The notes under the pieces: generated by a model | What the model was told of the DNA's origin: nothing | Databases searched by the model: none | Seen by the model: only the letters and a program-made list of their open reading frames with translations | Made by a program: the position numbers and the translations under genes | Shown here: positions 45,051-56,178 of the stretch, one piece after another | How the letters are laid out: each line of letters begins with the position of its first letter | How positions within the stretch are numbered: position 1 is the stretch's first letter | From: Adiantum capillus-veneris | Lineage: Eukaryota; Streptophyta; Polypodiopsida; Polypodiales; Pteridaceae | NCBI GenBank assembly: GCA_014529385.2 | Contig: CM043944.1 | Span: forward strand, 77,641,884-77,705,883 | Reading direction: 5' to 3' | Length of the DNA stretch: 64,000 nucleotides

Positions 45051-46424
45051 TGGTACCCTCAGTCTAGAGGGGTGTGCACACAAGTATGAGGTGTGTTCTC
45101 GTAACCACAACTTCCCTGTTTGTAAAATCTGATCCTTTGCATTTTCTAACCAATCCCTCAGTGCATCCTCGAAGTTTTAGAGTAGCACTAATAATGTGTC
45201 TTGTAGCTTGATATCCTCCCATTGCCCCCCATGGGAAATGCAAGCGGCTTTACCTACCATTTCACAAGCCATGCTTTCTAGACTTGATCTTGATTTACCA
45301 AGGAGACCAAGAGTTTCACACAACAAGCTTCAACATTCACTTTAGCGCTAAGGACTCCAATGACTCCCAGGTCTTTAGGCTTGGCAATTTAATCCCATTT
45401 CTCCCACCACTAGGGCTTTGATCTCTTCATATCGTTTTTCCATAGAAACCTTTAATTGGCCTCACAAACTGTTTCCAACGGAATTTTACCATTTTGAGGA
45501 TTGGTGTTGTGAATGAAAGTAAGGGACCATAAATGAGTTAACAATCTTCACTCTACTAAGAAAGAGAAGGAGAACAAAGTCCCCCCTTTTCATTTTTCCC
45601 TAGACCTACTCTAAGGTACACTCCACTCTTTGTTTATTAGAGATGTCGACTCCCAAAGGGACCCCCTTTCTCTTGACCACTCTGAGGGTCAAATCAATCA
45701 CTCTCAAAGAGAGAGACCGATCTTGATTTGTCAATGTTGCATTTAGAGTAGGACGTAATTAAGAAAAATGCAACTATCTTGAGAGTCTTCCTTAGCATCT
45801 CCTTCTGAGCTTTCATGAAAAGTAGTGAATTTTAAAAGAGGCTTATCCATGAATCACTCTCAAAGAGAGAGACATGCATTGATTTGTCAATGTTGCATTT
45901 AGAGCAGCAGTATGAGGAACAAAAGCCTAATTATTTTCCAATTCTTAGTTTTGCTAAATCGATGAAACTGCACATAGACTAAGCAAACTCAAGAAGTTTA
46001 AATGACCACCCAATAGTTTTAGAGCGTGCTATGAATGGGCTTCTCCACAATTAGCCTCTATTTCTTGTACACCTAGTCATTTCTTCTCCATAATTAGCCT
46101 TTGTTTCTTGTGTACCTAGGCATTTCTTTTTGCTTCTGTGGTTTTCTTGTGTGCAAATGATATAAGAGTGGCTATGCATCAATATTTTCTGCTCGGTGTG
46201 CATAGAATCAGATACCTACTTTACTCTACTTCCATTTTCCTATTCTTGTATTCAATAGAAGAAGACAAAAGAGATCAATATAAGCATCACAGCTACACAT
46301 CTTGTCACTCCTATTTTTGGAATGGCTGAAAGGAGCATTTGTAGGGGTATAAATGCATTAAAATTGAATTTCCACAACCCTCTCATGGTTTTGTAGAGTC
46401 AAGTTGTTCATACATGTACTGGGT

Positions 46425-46554
<130 letters not shown>

Positions 46555-47744
46555 CCTAGGGACGGATTTTTGTTGGTTGTAAAAGTATAACATTATTTGA
46601 GTGTGTTGTTGGTGATATTACCTCACGTGATTCTCAATCATCACTGTCAAGCTTCTCATTGTTGCAAAAAAAGGTTCTACATCATCCTGTTAAGAGGTAT
46701 GATTTAGTTTAGAATGATGTTGAATGAGTCGACATCAATTAACAAAAGTTGCTAAAGACCGAAGCCTTATGAATGCACATCGAAGACAAATACGGACAAG
46801 TAGTGAAGATTGGGGTTACATACTTTTTACATTTTCCCAAAATGGCCATGTATTGTAATTTCCCTATTTATTTAGCCATTTTGATAATTGTAAAGTGTTG
46901 CAGGCTCAATGAGAGTTCCAAGATGTAAAGAATAGGTCATTTTGTATGCCAAGGTTGTAGATACAGTAAGTTGTGGAGTAATAGAGGTCTTGGACGCTCG
47001 GACATTGTACATTTTAAACCTTATGGTGGCTAAGGTATAAAGGCCAACTTTTGTAAGGGTTTTGTAAGTTTTTGGATAATGAAGATGAGCGTACGTTGCA
47101 GTATAGTTTTGTGAGCTCTCAATCGTTTCATCTCTTTGTGTCTCCCTCATGTGGTGTTGCATTGCAAATTCGAGCATACCAACATGCTAGTAGGTGAGAG
47201 ATTTTCCTTTCTACGTAAGTTTCTCCCGATGAAGTTGCGGTTTTAGTCGTGTCCATCTACACGTTTTTTTCATTCCTTATGCACCATACACGCATCCAAA
47301 TTGGTTTTTGACCATAGGAATGGATAGAGCACGTCCTAAGGAAGCTATAGAGTGCTTCGAAGTCCAAAACCAACCTGCCCAAAATATGTTGTTTATCTTA
47401 AGCGTGATTTTTGTCAAGTGTCAAAAATGACTTTTGAGCACATGAGGATGTTGAGGATACTCTTCACATTCTAGGTAGCAAATTTTGTCAAATTTGGAGC
47501 ACTTTAGGTATACAAATTTGTCATGTTAGGCTTGAGGTAAGAAGGTTAGCTTTTGGTGTTTGATATAGACCTGAGACCAATCTAAGTGAGAGCACACTCG
47601 ACTCGGGTTTTTCCAGAGATTAGCTATCTCTTGTAGCCTCCATGCACTAGTCTGGTTAGCTATATCCTAGAAATTGACATTTTATGTTTGTGGTTCTCGC
47701 TTTTCTAGCATCAATATGGTGAGGCTTAGAAGCTGCCCAACATT

Positions 47745-47764
47745 TTGGCACCATTGTCGCGGAC
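47745..47764 (+). promoter_or_regulatory. Possible tRNA-Asp-type primer-binding site of a lost gypsy element
   Basis: TGGCACCATTGTCGCGGA follows a CCCAACA end (47737-47742). It resembles the TGGCGCCGTTGCCGGGGA PBS of Athila/Tat-like elements with several mismatches. It would make the sequence upstream an LTR and that downstream a leader. No pol follows before the copia sequence at 50.6 kb. Confidence 0.35.
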
Positions 47765-48129
47765 GAGGCAACCTAGACTAGAGAAAAACCCAAGCATTCA
47801 TTAAAATTTCCATTACTTCCTTTAGTTTTGACTAGAGTAATATACAATTTTTGGCGTTATGACTGCAAAGAGGTGCTTGAGAGTAGAGATACTCGATAAG
47901 AACCTTGAGAGCATCAGTTTAGTAGGATGGACTAGGTGAAGGATCCTTGAGACTAGCAAGTGGTCAGTAAGGGTATCACCTAAGTAGAAAGTAGAGATTT
48001 GAGACTAAAAGTTGATTTTTTTACTTTCTACACTCTTTTTTCATGTTTATTAGGAGTAGGGTAAGTAGAAAACCATCAGGATTTCATATGATCTAAGGTG
48101 CACTAAAGAAAACTAAAAAATTATGAATC

Positions 48130-49412
48130 TATTGTAAGCGCGCCTAAGATAGACACTCGATGGACAGGGGGTTTCTCGAATTGAAATTGAGAAATTGAAC
48201 TTGCAAGGTGATAGACCAACTTGTTTAGACCATCCCCATTGATTTTGAAACCATTTGAATCATTGAGAGGCCTGGTCTAGCCCAAACCTAAAAAAACCGC
48301 CAACTATAGAGAAAATTAACAAAAGGAAAGTCAATTTTGGCTAAAAATTGAAACCAAGATATAGATAAATCCTAAAACTTGTGGGAATATCAGTCTGTAA
48401 AACAAAATTTGCAAAAGGTCAAATTCTAATAGAGTTTTATCTTAGGCGCGCCTAAGATAGATTCCATCCAGATGGTGAATTTTGCCAAATTTTCAACTCA
48501 CAGGGCTTCATTAGAACATTATACAGCTCCTAAGCAAGTTTGAACAAGTTTGGACTTGTGCAAGGGCAAAAAACACAAAGAAAGCAAGAAACGTTTACGA
48601 TGGGACCAGAAGGGTGACAAAACATTGGCAAAAAGTCCAAACTTGGTCAAACTCATTGAACAAGCTTGAAATTTCATTTAAGAACCTAGACAAGTCACAT
48701 TGGTCAAAAGTATGTTAAAACGGGGTAATTTTATCTTGGGCGCACCGAAGATAAAATTTTCACAAGAAGAGTAATTTTCTTGATTTGATATCAGGATTAC
48801 ATGTAAAAACCCAAGAAAATCACCTTGGGAAAAAATCTTTTGAAATAGTGAAAATTTATCTTATGCATGCCGAAGATAAAATTTTCACTAAAAAGGTGAT
48901 TTTTTAATCTTGACACGGGGGTTAGATTTGTCTTATCATAAGAACCCCATTGCAAGTGATCAAAGTTCAAAATTTGGATAATTTTATCTTATGCGCCCCG
49001 AAGATAAATTTTTCACCATTGACATAGCTTCCTTTGAACATTATAGAGCTCTTGGGAAAGTTTGAACAACTTTGAAGGTGTGCAAACACTTGAAACATCA
49101 AAACAAATGGGAACCTTCAAGACAAGACAAAAGGGATGGTAAACCACTCACATACAGTTCCAACTTTGTGAAACTCAATGGAGAGACTAAAAACTACATG
49201 TAAAAACCCAGGAAAATCAACTTGGGCAAAAATATATTGAAATAGGAAAAATTTATCTTAGACACGCCAAGGATAAGTTTTTCACCAGAAGAGGAATTTT
49301 GTGAATTTGACACCAAGGATACCTTTGTCAGGTTGTGAGGGTCCCATCCAAGTGAGAAAAGTTAGTTACTCCCACAATGAAGTGCAACCATCTTAAGCGT
49401 GCCTAAAATAGC
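48130..49412. repeat. Dispersed GGCGCGCC palindromes
   Basis: Variants of ATCTTAGGCGCGCCTAAGAT occur at about 48132, 48438-48459 (a perfect 22-bp palindrome), 48731, 48851, 48985, 49253 and 49391, with a half copy near 47395. Most are followed by AAATTTTTCAC-like text. Spacing ranges from about 120 to 310 bp. The flanking sequence is not obviously coding. Confidence 0.8.
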
Positions 49413-50568
49413 CTCAAAAACATTTCAGAGTTACGACACATTGTGTGTATCTAGTGGTTGTAAAAAGGAATTGTTAGATACCTTGTAACTTCAGATTGAC
49501 AACTGTGGAATCACATACAGTTTGAAGTGCTGGTGTGCAAGAAATCATGTCTTGGCAGAAAAGGGCAAAGCATGGCTTAGAAGCACTGTGTGAGAAGCAA
49601 AGAGCATCTTTCTAGGTTTCAAGTATATGTTAATTGCTTGTGTCCATTTATGAACTTGAGATCTGGTAGGGTGTTACATAATCTTCGTACTTTGGGAGAA
49701 AATTTGAGTAGGGTACCCACCAAAGAGACGTAAACCAAGGGAACCAACAAGAGTGAAAAGTATTGGCTTTTTGACCCAATAGATAATAATTTCCATTATT
49801 ATCTCTTGCTAGCCAAAGAAGGAATTTTTACATTTTATATTCACTAATGTTGTTAGACTCTTTATAAAAATAGCCTAGCAAATTTGGAGTCATTTGGACA
49901 ATATTTGCTACTAGAAATTGGGTCCTTTGGCTACGTTTGCAAAAGTGATACTAAAAATTTTGACATGATATTTGGAAACCTTTATGATCGGGTCTTCAGG
50001 TAGCAAGAAAGTCCTTGTTCTAGCCCCATTCAAAAAGTTGTGTTGCAGTTTGGATAAGGAACACCAAATAAGCTAAAGATCAATCGTGCAAGCTACAACT
50101 CAGTATGTACAACCATTGCATATTGGAGCTTAATGTAGAGTAATTCAAATCAAGGATCAAAATCCAGGGGCACAACTCACATTGGATTCCAGATTAGGCT
50201 ATTAAGAGCCCAAGTATTCATTGCTTCAAAAGAATGCAATCAATTATGACACTTTCAAGCTAGAGCTAATCAACTCTTGTGAGTCTAGAGAGCACTCAAC
50301 TGCAAAAATTTCTTTGGCACAAGGAGTCTTTTCAGCCCAAGCAGGAGAACTTCTATTGAGCAACACTAGAATATGCTAGGACACAGTGTTAGAGACTAAG
50401 CTAGCATGGACACAAGTCAAGCCAAGAATTCAAGTGCATGAGAACCATAGCTAGTCGACAGCAGCATGAAGAAAAATGCAACAGAGAAATTTTACATCTC
50501 TATAGCTACAATGGAGACTAAGTCTTATATGAAGATTCAGAAGGCCATAGATATCTTATGAGCAGTGT
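49413..50568. other. Unassigned non-coding stretch
   Basis: No motif, RNA gene or long frame recognised. It probably continues the leader of the element starting near 47745, truncated by the copia element at 50569. Confidence 0.4.
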
Positions 50569-50800
50569 GTTGGAATTAGAGTTGCAAGAAAACACACACA
50601 GCTTGGAGAAGAAGAAGGAAGCTCAAGGCAAACAACAGAGAGAGTTTTACTTAGTGTGAAATGGAAAGATAGGTAGCCCTAGAATGATGGATATATATAC
50701 AATGCATGGGGGGAAAAGCCTCCTAAAGAGGGAAAAAATGCCCCGACGGTCCTAAGCGTGTTCACACACATCACTACCACATGTATATGGTAACTAATCC
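50569..50800 (-). repeat. Probable 3' LTR of copia element 1
   Basis: Starts TGTTGG on the plus strand (minus-strand end CCAACA) and lies directly downstream of the RNase H end of the minus-strand copia. It has a TATATATA box near 50691-50698, and a G5 purine tract (minus CCATGGGGGA, about 50800-50815) lies at its other edge. The exact inner boundary is uncertain, and the 5' LTR is outside the window. Confidence 0.4.
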
Positions 50801-50879
50801 CCCATGGAGTGATGCAATGAACGAGAGCTGGCACATAGAGTAAAGGGAAGTGCCATGCTCTATGGACATGATTAGTCCA

Positions 50880-52537
50880 CAAATGGGAGTAAGCCCAAAG
50901 CTTTCTGAAAAGCCTCAAACTTCTCACAAGACAATGTTTTTGTGAAAAGATCTGCGAGGTTGTCCTGTGTTGGCACATGAGCCAAGCTGATTTCTCATGC
51001 TGAGAGCCTCTCCCTGACATAGTGGTAATGCACCTCAATGTGCTTTGTGCGAGCATGAAAAATCGGGTTCCTTGCAATTGCCAATGCGCTCTGACTGTTA
51101 GTGTAGATAGTGTTGGCAGTGTCCTGTCCAACACACAAATCAGTCATAAGGCGTCTGAGCCATACATACTCAACCATAGCTGCGAAGATTTCCCTGTTCT
51201 TGCTCAACCATGATATCCATGAGCTGCCAAGCATGAAGCAAAAACCACTTGTGGATGCTCATGTGTCAAAACAATCAACCCAATTTGAGTCTAAAAAAAC
51301 ATGTAAGTCTGGCGGCAATGATCCCTTGGGATAAAACAATCCAAGATGTAAAGTGCCACTCAAGTAGCGGAAAATCCTTTTGCCAGCTTAGACCCTAGGC
51401 TATGCATAAATCTGCTGACATGTGAGACTGTAGACTAAATATCCGGCGTCATGTTGCATACATAAATGAGGCATCCAACAACAGCTTGGTAAAGAATGGC
51501 ATCTACAGGATCACCAGCATCATGAAGACTCAATTTCAAACTTGTTTCCCATGGGAATGGAAATAGGTTTGCAATCCCTCATCCAAATTTGCATAGCAAT
51601 GTCTATATGTAACTTTTCTGACACAAGGCAATACCACCATCACACTGCTTAAACTCTATACCCAAGTAATGATGCAACAACCCCAAATCTTTTATCTTGA
51701 AAGTAGCATTTAAATCAGCCTTAAATTCAGCAATATGTCTCTCATTTGGTCCACTGATCAGCAAACCATCCACATAAAGAACCACAATGAGAAGTACATC
51801 ACCCTCACGCTTTACATACAATGTGATTTCTATTGGACTATTACAAAAGCCTCGTTTGACCAAATGAGTGTCAGCCTTCTCATACCAAGCATGACGAGAT
51901 TGCTTCAACCCATACAAAGCTTTGTTACATTTTCACACCTTATCCTCTTGTCCTTTCTGACAAAACCGCAAGGCTACATTACATAAACTTCCTCAAATAT
52001 TTCACCATTCAAGAAAGCAGTAACAATGTCTGATTGATGTATATCCCAACCAAAATGAGTTGCCAATGCACATAGAAAACGCACAGTAGTCATATGACAA
52101 GTGGGAGCAAAAGTCCCTTCATAATCTATGCCCTTTTGTTGTGCATAACCATTTTCAACAAGTCGAACCTTATAGCATTCAATGTCACCATCTGGCTTGT
52201 GTTTCAACTTGTAAGCCCACTTCGTACCAATGGCCTTTTTTCCAGGAGGCAAATCACATCAAGTACATGTGTCATTTTCTATCAGTGCATCATATTCTGA
52301 TTGCATGGCAGCCATCCATTTCTTTGAATTATGTGCTTCATCAAAAGAAAGAGGTTCATCAACATCGTGTAAGCTAGACATAGACAAAGCATAACAATCT
52401 GATGCATAAGATGCATGGCAAGAGCCTAAACGAGTGCGACTAGACAAAGGTGCATTCAATTTACTGTAATGCAATGTATGCAGCAGCCATTTTGGCATAC
52501 CTCTAGCCTGCTCATTTTCAGCCCTTTCCTCATCAAG
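50880..52537 (-). pseudogene. Ty1/copia element 1: reverse transcriptase and RNase H (3' part)
   Basis: Minus strand, right to left: the pre-RT linker (NSKKWMAAMQSEYDALIEND), RT with GTKWAYKLKHKPDGDIE, KARLVxxGYAQQ-like and HQSDIVTAFLNG (52252-51974), MYGLKQSRHAWY and LYVDGLLISG (51917-51603), then RNase H with SQSALAIARNPIFHARTKHIEVHYH (about 51130-51010) and LADLFTKTLS. The RT active site reads YVDG instead of YVDD, which removes a catalytic Asp. Stops and shifts occur near 51960, 51600-51240 and 50990. It is interrupted at 52538-52542 by a chromovirus and continues at 61430. Confidence 0.85.
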
Positions 52538-52542
52538 TACAT
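52538..52542. repeat. TSD TACAT, left copy
   Basis: TACAT immediately before the TGTCATAA start of the chromovirus LTR; matches 61425-61429. Confidence 0.9.
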
Positions 52543-52918
52543 TGTCATAATAATCAATATCTAATTCTCCTAAATGATTTTCTCTTGTTAAACTGATCAT
52601 TTAATATGGGGAAGTGCTAGGGGAGAAAAAGCTAGAATATTGGTTAAGCTAGCAGACCGGCCACAGTAGGGATCCAAAGGAGGGAAAATAGGGATCCAAA
52701 GGGGGGGCCATCTGCAAAAGATCCATGTGCAACAATGGGCTAAAAAGACCCTAAGGTTCAGCCCATTAAGACTTCCAAAATGCTAAGGTTCCAAAATTCA
52801 AAGGTTGTGTCCAAAGGTCAACCTTAAGGGAATTGGATGATCGTGTGTGTCTCAAAAGTCTTTACACATCCCTACATAGGAGGGGGCGCGCCTAGCTTGT
52901 AGGGGATGAGAGAGAAAT

Positions 52919-52968
<50 letters not shown>

Positions 52969-54156
52969 GCTCCCTTTACACAAAGGGAATGACGGACACA
53001 TGTCAGCTCCCTAGCCCAGATGCCCACAAGGTGTACCCAATTCCTATTGGATGGCCTTGGAGGTGGACCAATGAGAATTATGCTAGAGTAAATCTAGTTT
53101 AATTAATTTAAAAACACTTAATAAAAGAACAAATGAGAATTAAGTCCTCTAGAAGACTATTGGACATTCTTCCAAGGGGTCCAATGAGCATTCAGGAGCC
53201 CAATGGCTTGCCTGATTCCTGTTGGCCAGGGGGCAAAGGGGTCCAATGAGAGTTTAGTTGAATTATTAAATTACCTAAAGCTCTCACAAAAGGGGAAAGG
53301 GGGACACATGTCAGAAGGCTATCACATATGCTGCTTAATAGTCATTGGCTAGCCCTGGGGAGGTCCAATGAGGAGATAGCAAGAGCAAATAGCAAGATCG
53401 CCCAAGAGAGAGAGGGGGCTGATTTTTGCAAGGCATTATCACACACACACTCACACAATCTCATGTGTGAAGAAAGAGAAGACTATCTCTTCCCAAGCTT
53501 TAATGGAGAGCTCATCACCTACTCCAAGCTTGTGAGATAGAAGCCTACATCGACACACTCTTGGCATGTGGATGCAAATCCAACCAAGAGCCAAGCTTCA
53601 ATGCATGCTCATCTCCTCTACCAAGCTAATTACTAAGCTAAGCTATGCTAATATGAGTGATTACGTGAGGAGATATACATCTTTCTCGTAAGATACTCCT
53701 TCTTCCTCTCAATCTACTCTCATACCCTGCTAGCTCTCACCATCTTCGAAGGTGTGTGAGGTCTTGGGTCTGAGACCGGGGATAATTGATGTTGTGTTTG
53801 CTAAGTGTTTTGCTTAGTGCATGAAGTTTTCATATTCATTGCACTAGCTAGTCTTGAAGGAACACAAAGAATTGTATTGTACAATGTCTCTCTTGATGGG
53901 AGAAACCATAATACAAAGCCTTTTGGAGGGGGGACCGACTCCATGAAAATCCGGTCCTCAACTGTTGTCAATAGCTTAATTTCTCTCTCTTATGAAAGTA
54001 TTGTTCATGCTATCTAACTAGGTGTTATGATTTTTGTTGCTCTCTCTCCACCCAAGCACTCTTGTAATTCTCATTAGGAATCTATTCTAATGAAATGCCC
54101 ACTATGTTCATGCTAATTTCTGCTACACACAAGTTTTTAGGCCATTAAATGTTACA
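52543..54156 (+). repeat. 5' LTR of the chromovirus
   Basis: TG...CA ends and co-linear with 59815-61424. It contains a (CA)n tract at about 52920-52967 and several GTCCAATGAG(A/C) words. Small frames inside it (for example 53328-53540 and 53805-54017) recur in the other LTR and are not genes. Confidence 0.95.
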
Positions 54157-54157
54157 T

Positions 54158-54169
54158 TGGTATCAGAGC
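54158..54169 (+). promoter_or_regulatory. Primer-binding site (initiator tRNA-Met)
   Basis: TGGTATCAGAGC, one base after the LTR end. Confidence 0.95.
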
Positions 54170-54573
54170 ACAAGGTTTCTCTTTTCTTGCTCAAGAAGGG
54201 AGGTCCTCAAGCTAGCTATAAATGGTTGGTATTATTAATTGCCTGTGCGTGAGTAGAATAGGGATTTTTCAGCCTTGCAGTGCGCCTGCCTTTGTGTAGT
54301 TAACAGGGCATCACCGTCAAGAGCTATGGTCTTAATAGTGGAGTCCTACAGAGCTTGCCTACGGCTTAATCACTATTGAGCTATTAGAAGCTTGATAGGA
54401 GCCGGTGCTGTTTTGGTGTTGAAAGACCCTCTCTTCTATTCCTTGCAATTAATGGTATTCGAGCCACGGGTACAGTAGCTTGAGTGCTTTTTCTAAAGGG
54501 GTAAAGAGGAGTAGCAACTAGGGCTTGAAGTGCCAAAGTACACCTAAAAAGTTTACACCTAAAAGTTGTTAGA

Positions 54574-56178
54574 ATGGCTGACAATAGTAAAGAGAGTGAA
54601 ATTATTGTTGATAACTTTGATTTTGCTAATGAGCAAGCTACTAATGATGCTCCGATGCTAGTTAACTATATTGTTTCTAGGCTTCAACAAGCCATGGGCA
54701 ATCCATCTCTCCAAAGTGAAGTGCAACGGCAGCTCCATGCTCACGGGATTCTACAAGCTCATCACCATGACGAGAGAACACCTAGGAAGCCTCCTTGTGA
54801 GACTCCCAAAAGAGGTCTCTCTCTGATTCGGGAAGAAGAAGAGAATCCATACGAAGGGCTCAAGAATTTACTTCTTGATGATGCATCTCCTTCCCAAAGG
54901 AGAACTCAAGAGCCTCCACCGAAGGAACGAGAAAGAAGTGAGTCTCCCGCCACCTCAACGGAGATGGCTCCACGAAGACGGCGGGCTAAACGCTCTCCAT
55001 CACCACCAAAGCGAAGAAGACCATCACACTCTTCTCCACGCCATAATTCAAAGAGGGATGATAAAAAGCAAGAGAAGAAAAAGGCGAGAAAGAGGACACC
55101 CTCTTCTCCATCTTCTTCATCCTCTTTCTCTTATGAAAGTGATGGTGAAGACAACGAAGATCAAGACAAGAAAAAGGCAAGAAAGAGGTCACCCTCTTCT
55201 CCACCTTCTTCAAATTCTTCACCTTCTGAAGAAAGTGATGGTGCAACCTTTGAACCATCAAAAAGAAGAGGCCATAGGAAATCCTATGCTGCATGGAAGA
55301 GGTCGTCCAAGTTGAATAAATTCAAAGAGGGAGGGAAGAGCATCTCTTTCCTTACCTATAATGGTACCTTTGGTGCTACGGACAAACTCTTGGCCTTTAT
55401 CCAACAGTTCGACGCGGCGTTTGGAGATGAGGGCTTCACAGAGTCCTCTAAGCTACGCCATGTAGCTATGCACTTTCAAAAGTCCGCCAGACAATGGTGG
55501 TCTAGCCTACGAGCCAACGGTGAAGCTCCACGAACATGGAAAGGTTTAAGAGCTTCCATTATGAAGCAGTTTTTGGCCACCGATGCCAAAGACAAAGTAC
55601 TCACCGAATGGCGAAGCTTAAATCTCTCTCCCTATGAATCCATCCACAAAGATGTAGACAAGTTTTGGGACCTACAACTCAAAGCCACTGTCTTCAAAAA
55701 GTTGGATTTTGGAGAGCAAAAGCAACAATTTTGTGCGGGCTTAACCGAAGAAATGGCGGAGTATGTCAACTCCCAAATGCCACGTACCATATCGGCGGTA
55801 ATACACCATACTATGGTGGCCTCTCGAATCAATTTCCAAACGGGGGCTAAAAGAAATAATAAGCCCACGGAAAACAAGGGTTCCAACGAGCCTAAGGAGA
55901 AGGACAATTTCCAAAAGTCTCCTAAGGGCAATTCCAACAAAGCTAAAGAGAAGGGAGTTTACAAAGGTAAAAACAAACTCTCTCCTGAAGAGCTTGAGCG
56001 TTATCGCAAGGATAACCGGTGTTTCAAGTGCGGCGAACAAGGGCATGCGTACCGCGCTTGTCCCCAAAATAACAACTACCAAGATCCTCCTAGAGCTTCC
56101 TTGGTTGAAATCAAGAGGAGGAGACTCACCAAACTCACCACAAAGGATCTCCTCTATGCCATGCTTGGGGAAAGGTAA
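54574..56178 (+). CDS. gag: Gag polyprotein of the chromovirus
   Basis: 534 codons, intact, starting at an ATG about 405 bp after the PBS. After an acidic N-terminus there is a long Arg/Ser/Pro-rich segment (about residues 110-245), with two copies of a KKKARKR(T/S)PSSP block. The retrotransposon gag (capsid-like) domain follows (about 260-430), with RQWWSSLR and WKGLRASIMKQF. Last comes a single CCHC zinc knuckle, CFKCGEQGHAYRAC (residues 483-496). It should form the particle and bind element RNA. The SR-like insert is longer than in most plant chromovirus gags. The frame ends at 56176, and pol continues in the -1 frame. Confidence 0.92.
   Translation: MADNSKESEIIVDNFDFANEQATNDAPMLVNYIVSRLQQAMGNPSLQSEVQRQLHAHGILQAHHHDERTPRKPPCETPKRGLSLIREEEENPYEGLKNLLLDDASPSQRRTQEPPPKERERSESPATSTEMAPRRRRAKRSPSPPKRRRPSHSSPRHNSKRDDKKQEKKKARKRTPSSPSSSSSFSYESDGEDNEDQDKKKARKRSPSSPPSSNSSPSEESDGATFEPSKRRGHRKSYAAWKRSSKLNKFKEGGKSISFLTYNGTFGATDKLLAFIQQFDAAFGDEGFTESSKLRHVAMHFQKSARQWWSSLRANGEAPRTWKGLRASIMKQFLATDAKDKVLTEWRSLNLSPYESIHKDVDKFWDLQLKATVFKKLDFGEQKQQFCAGLTEEMAEYVNSQMPRTISAVIHHTMVASRINFQTGAKRNNKPTENKGSNEPKEKDNFQKSPKGNSNKAKEKGVYKGKNKLSPEELERYRKDNRCFKCGEQGHAYRACPQNNNYQDPPRASLVEIKRRRLTKLTTKDLLYAMLGER

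Noticed and set aside
53328-54017. Two 70-codon frames in the chromovirus LTR, one duplicated at 61073
   Set aside because: They lie in LTR sequence and are duplicated only because the LTR is; no motif.
54158-54169. tRNA fragments at TGGTATCAGAGC sites
   Set aside because: These are primer-binding sites next to LTR ends; no cloverleaf surrounds them.
54875-55315. 146-codon frame inside gag
   Set aside because: An out-of-frame shadow of the gag coding sequence, rich in His/Leu from repetitive codons.
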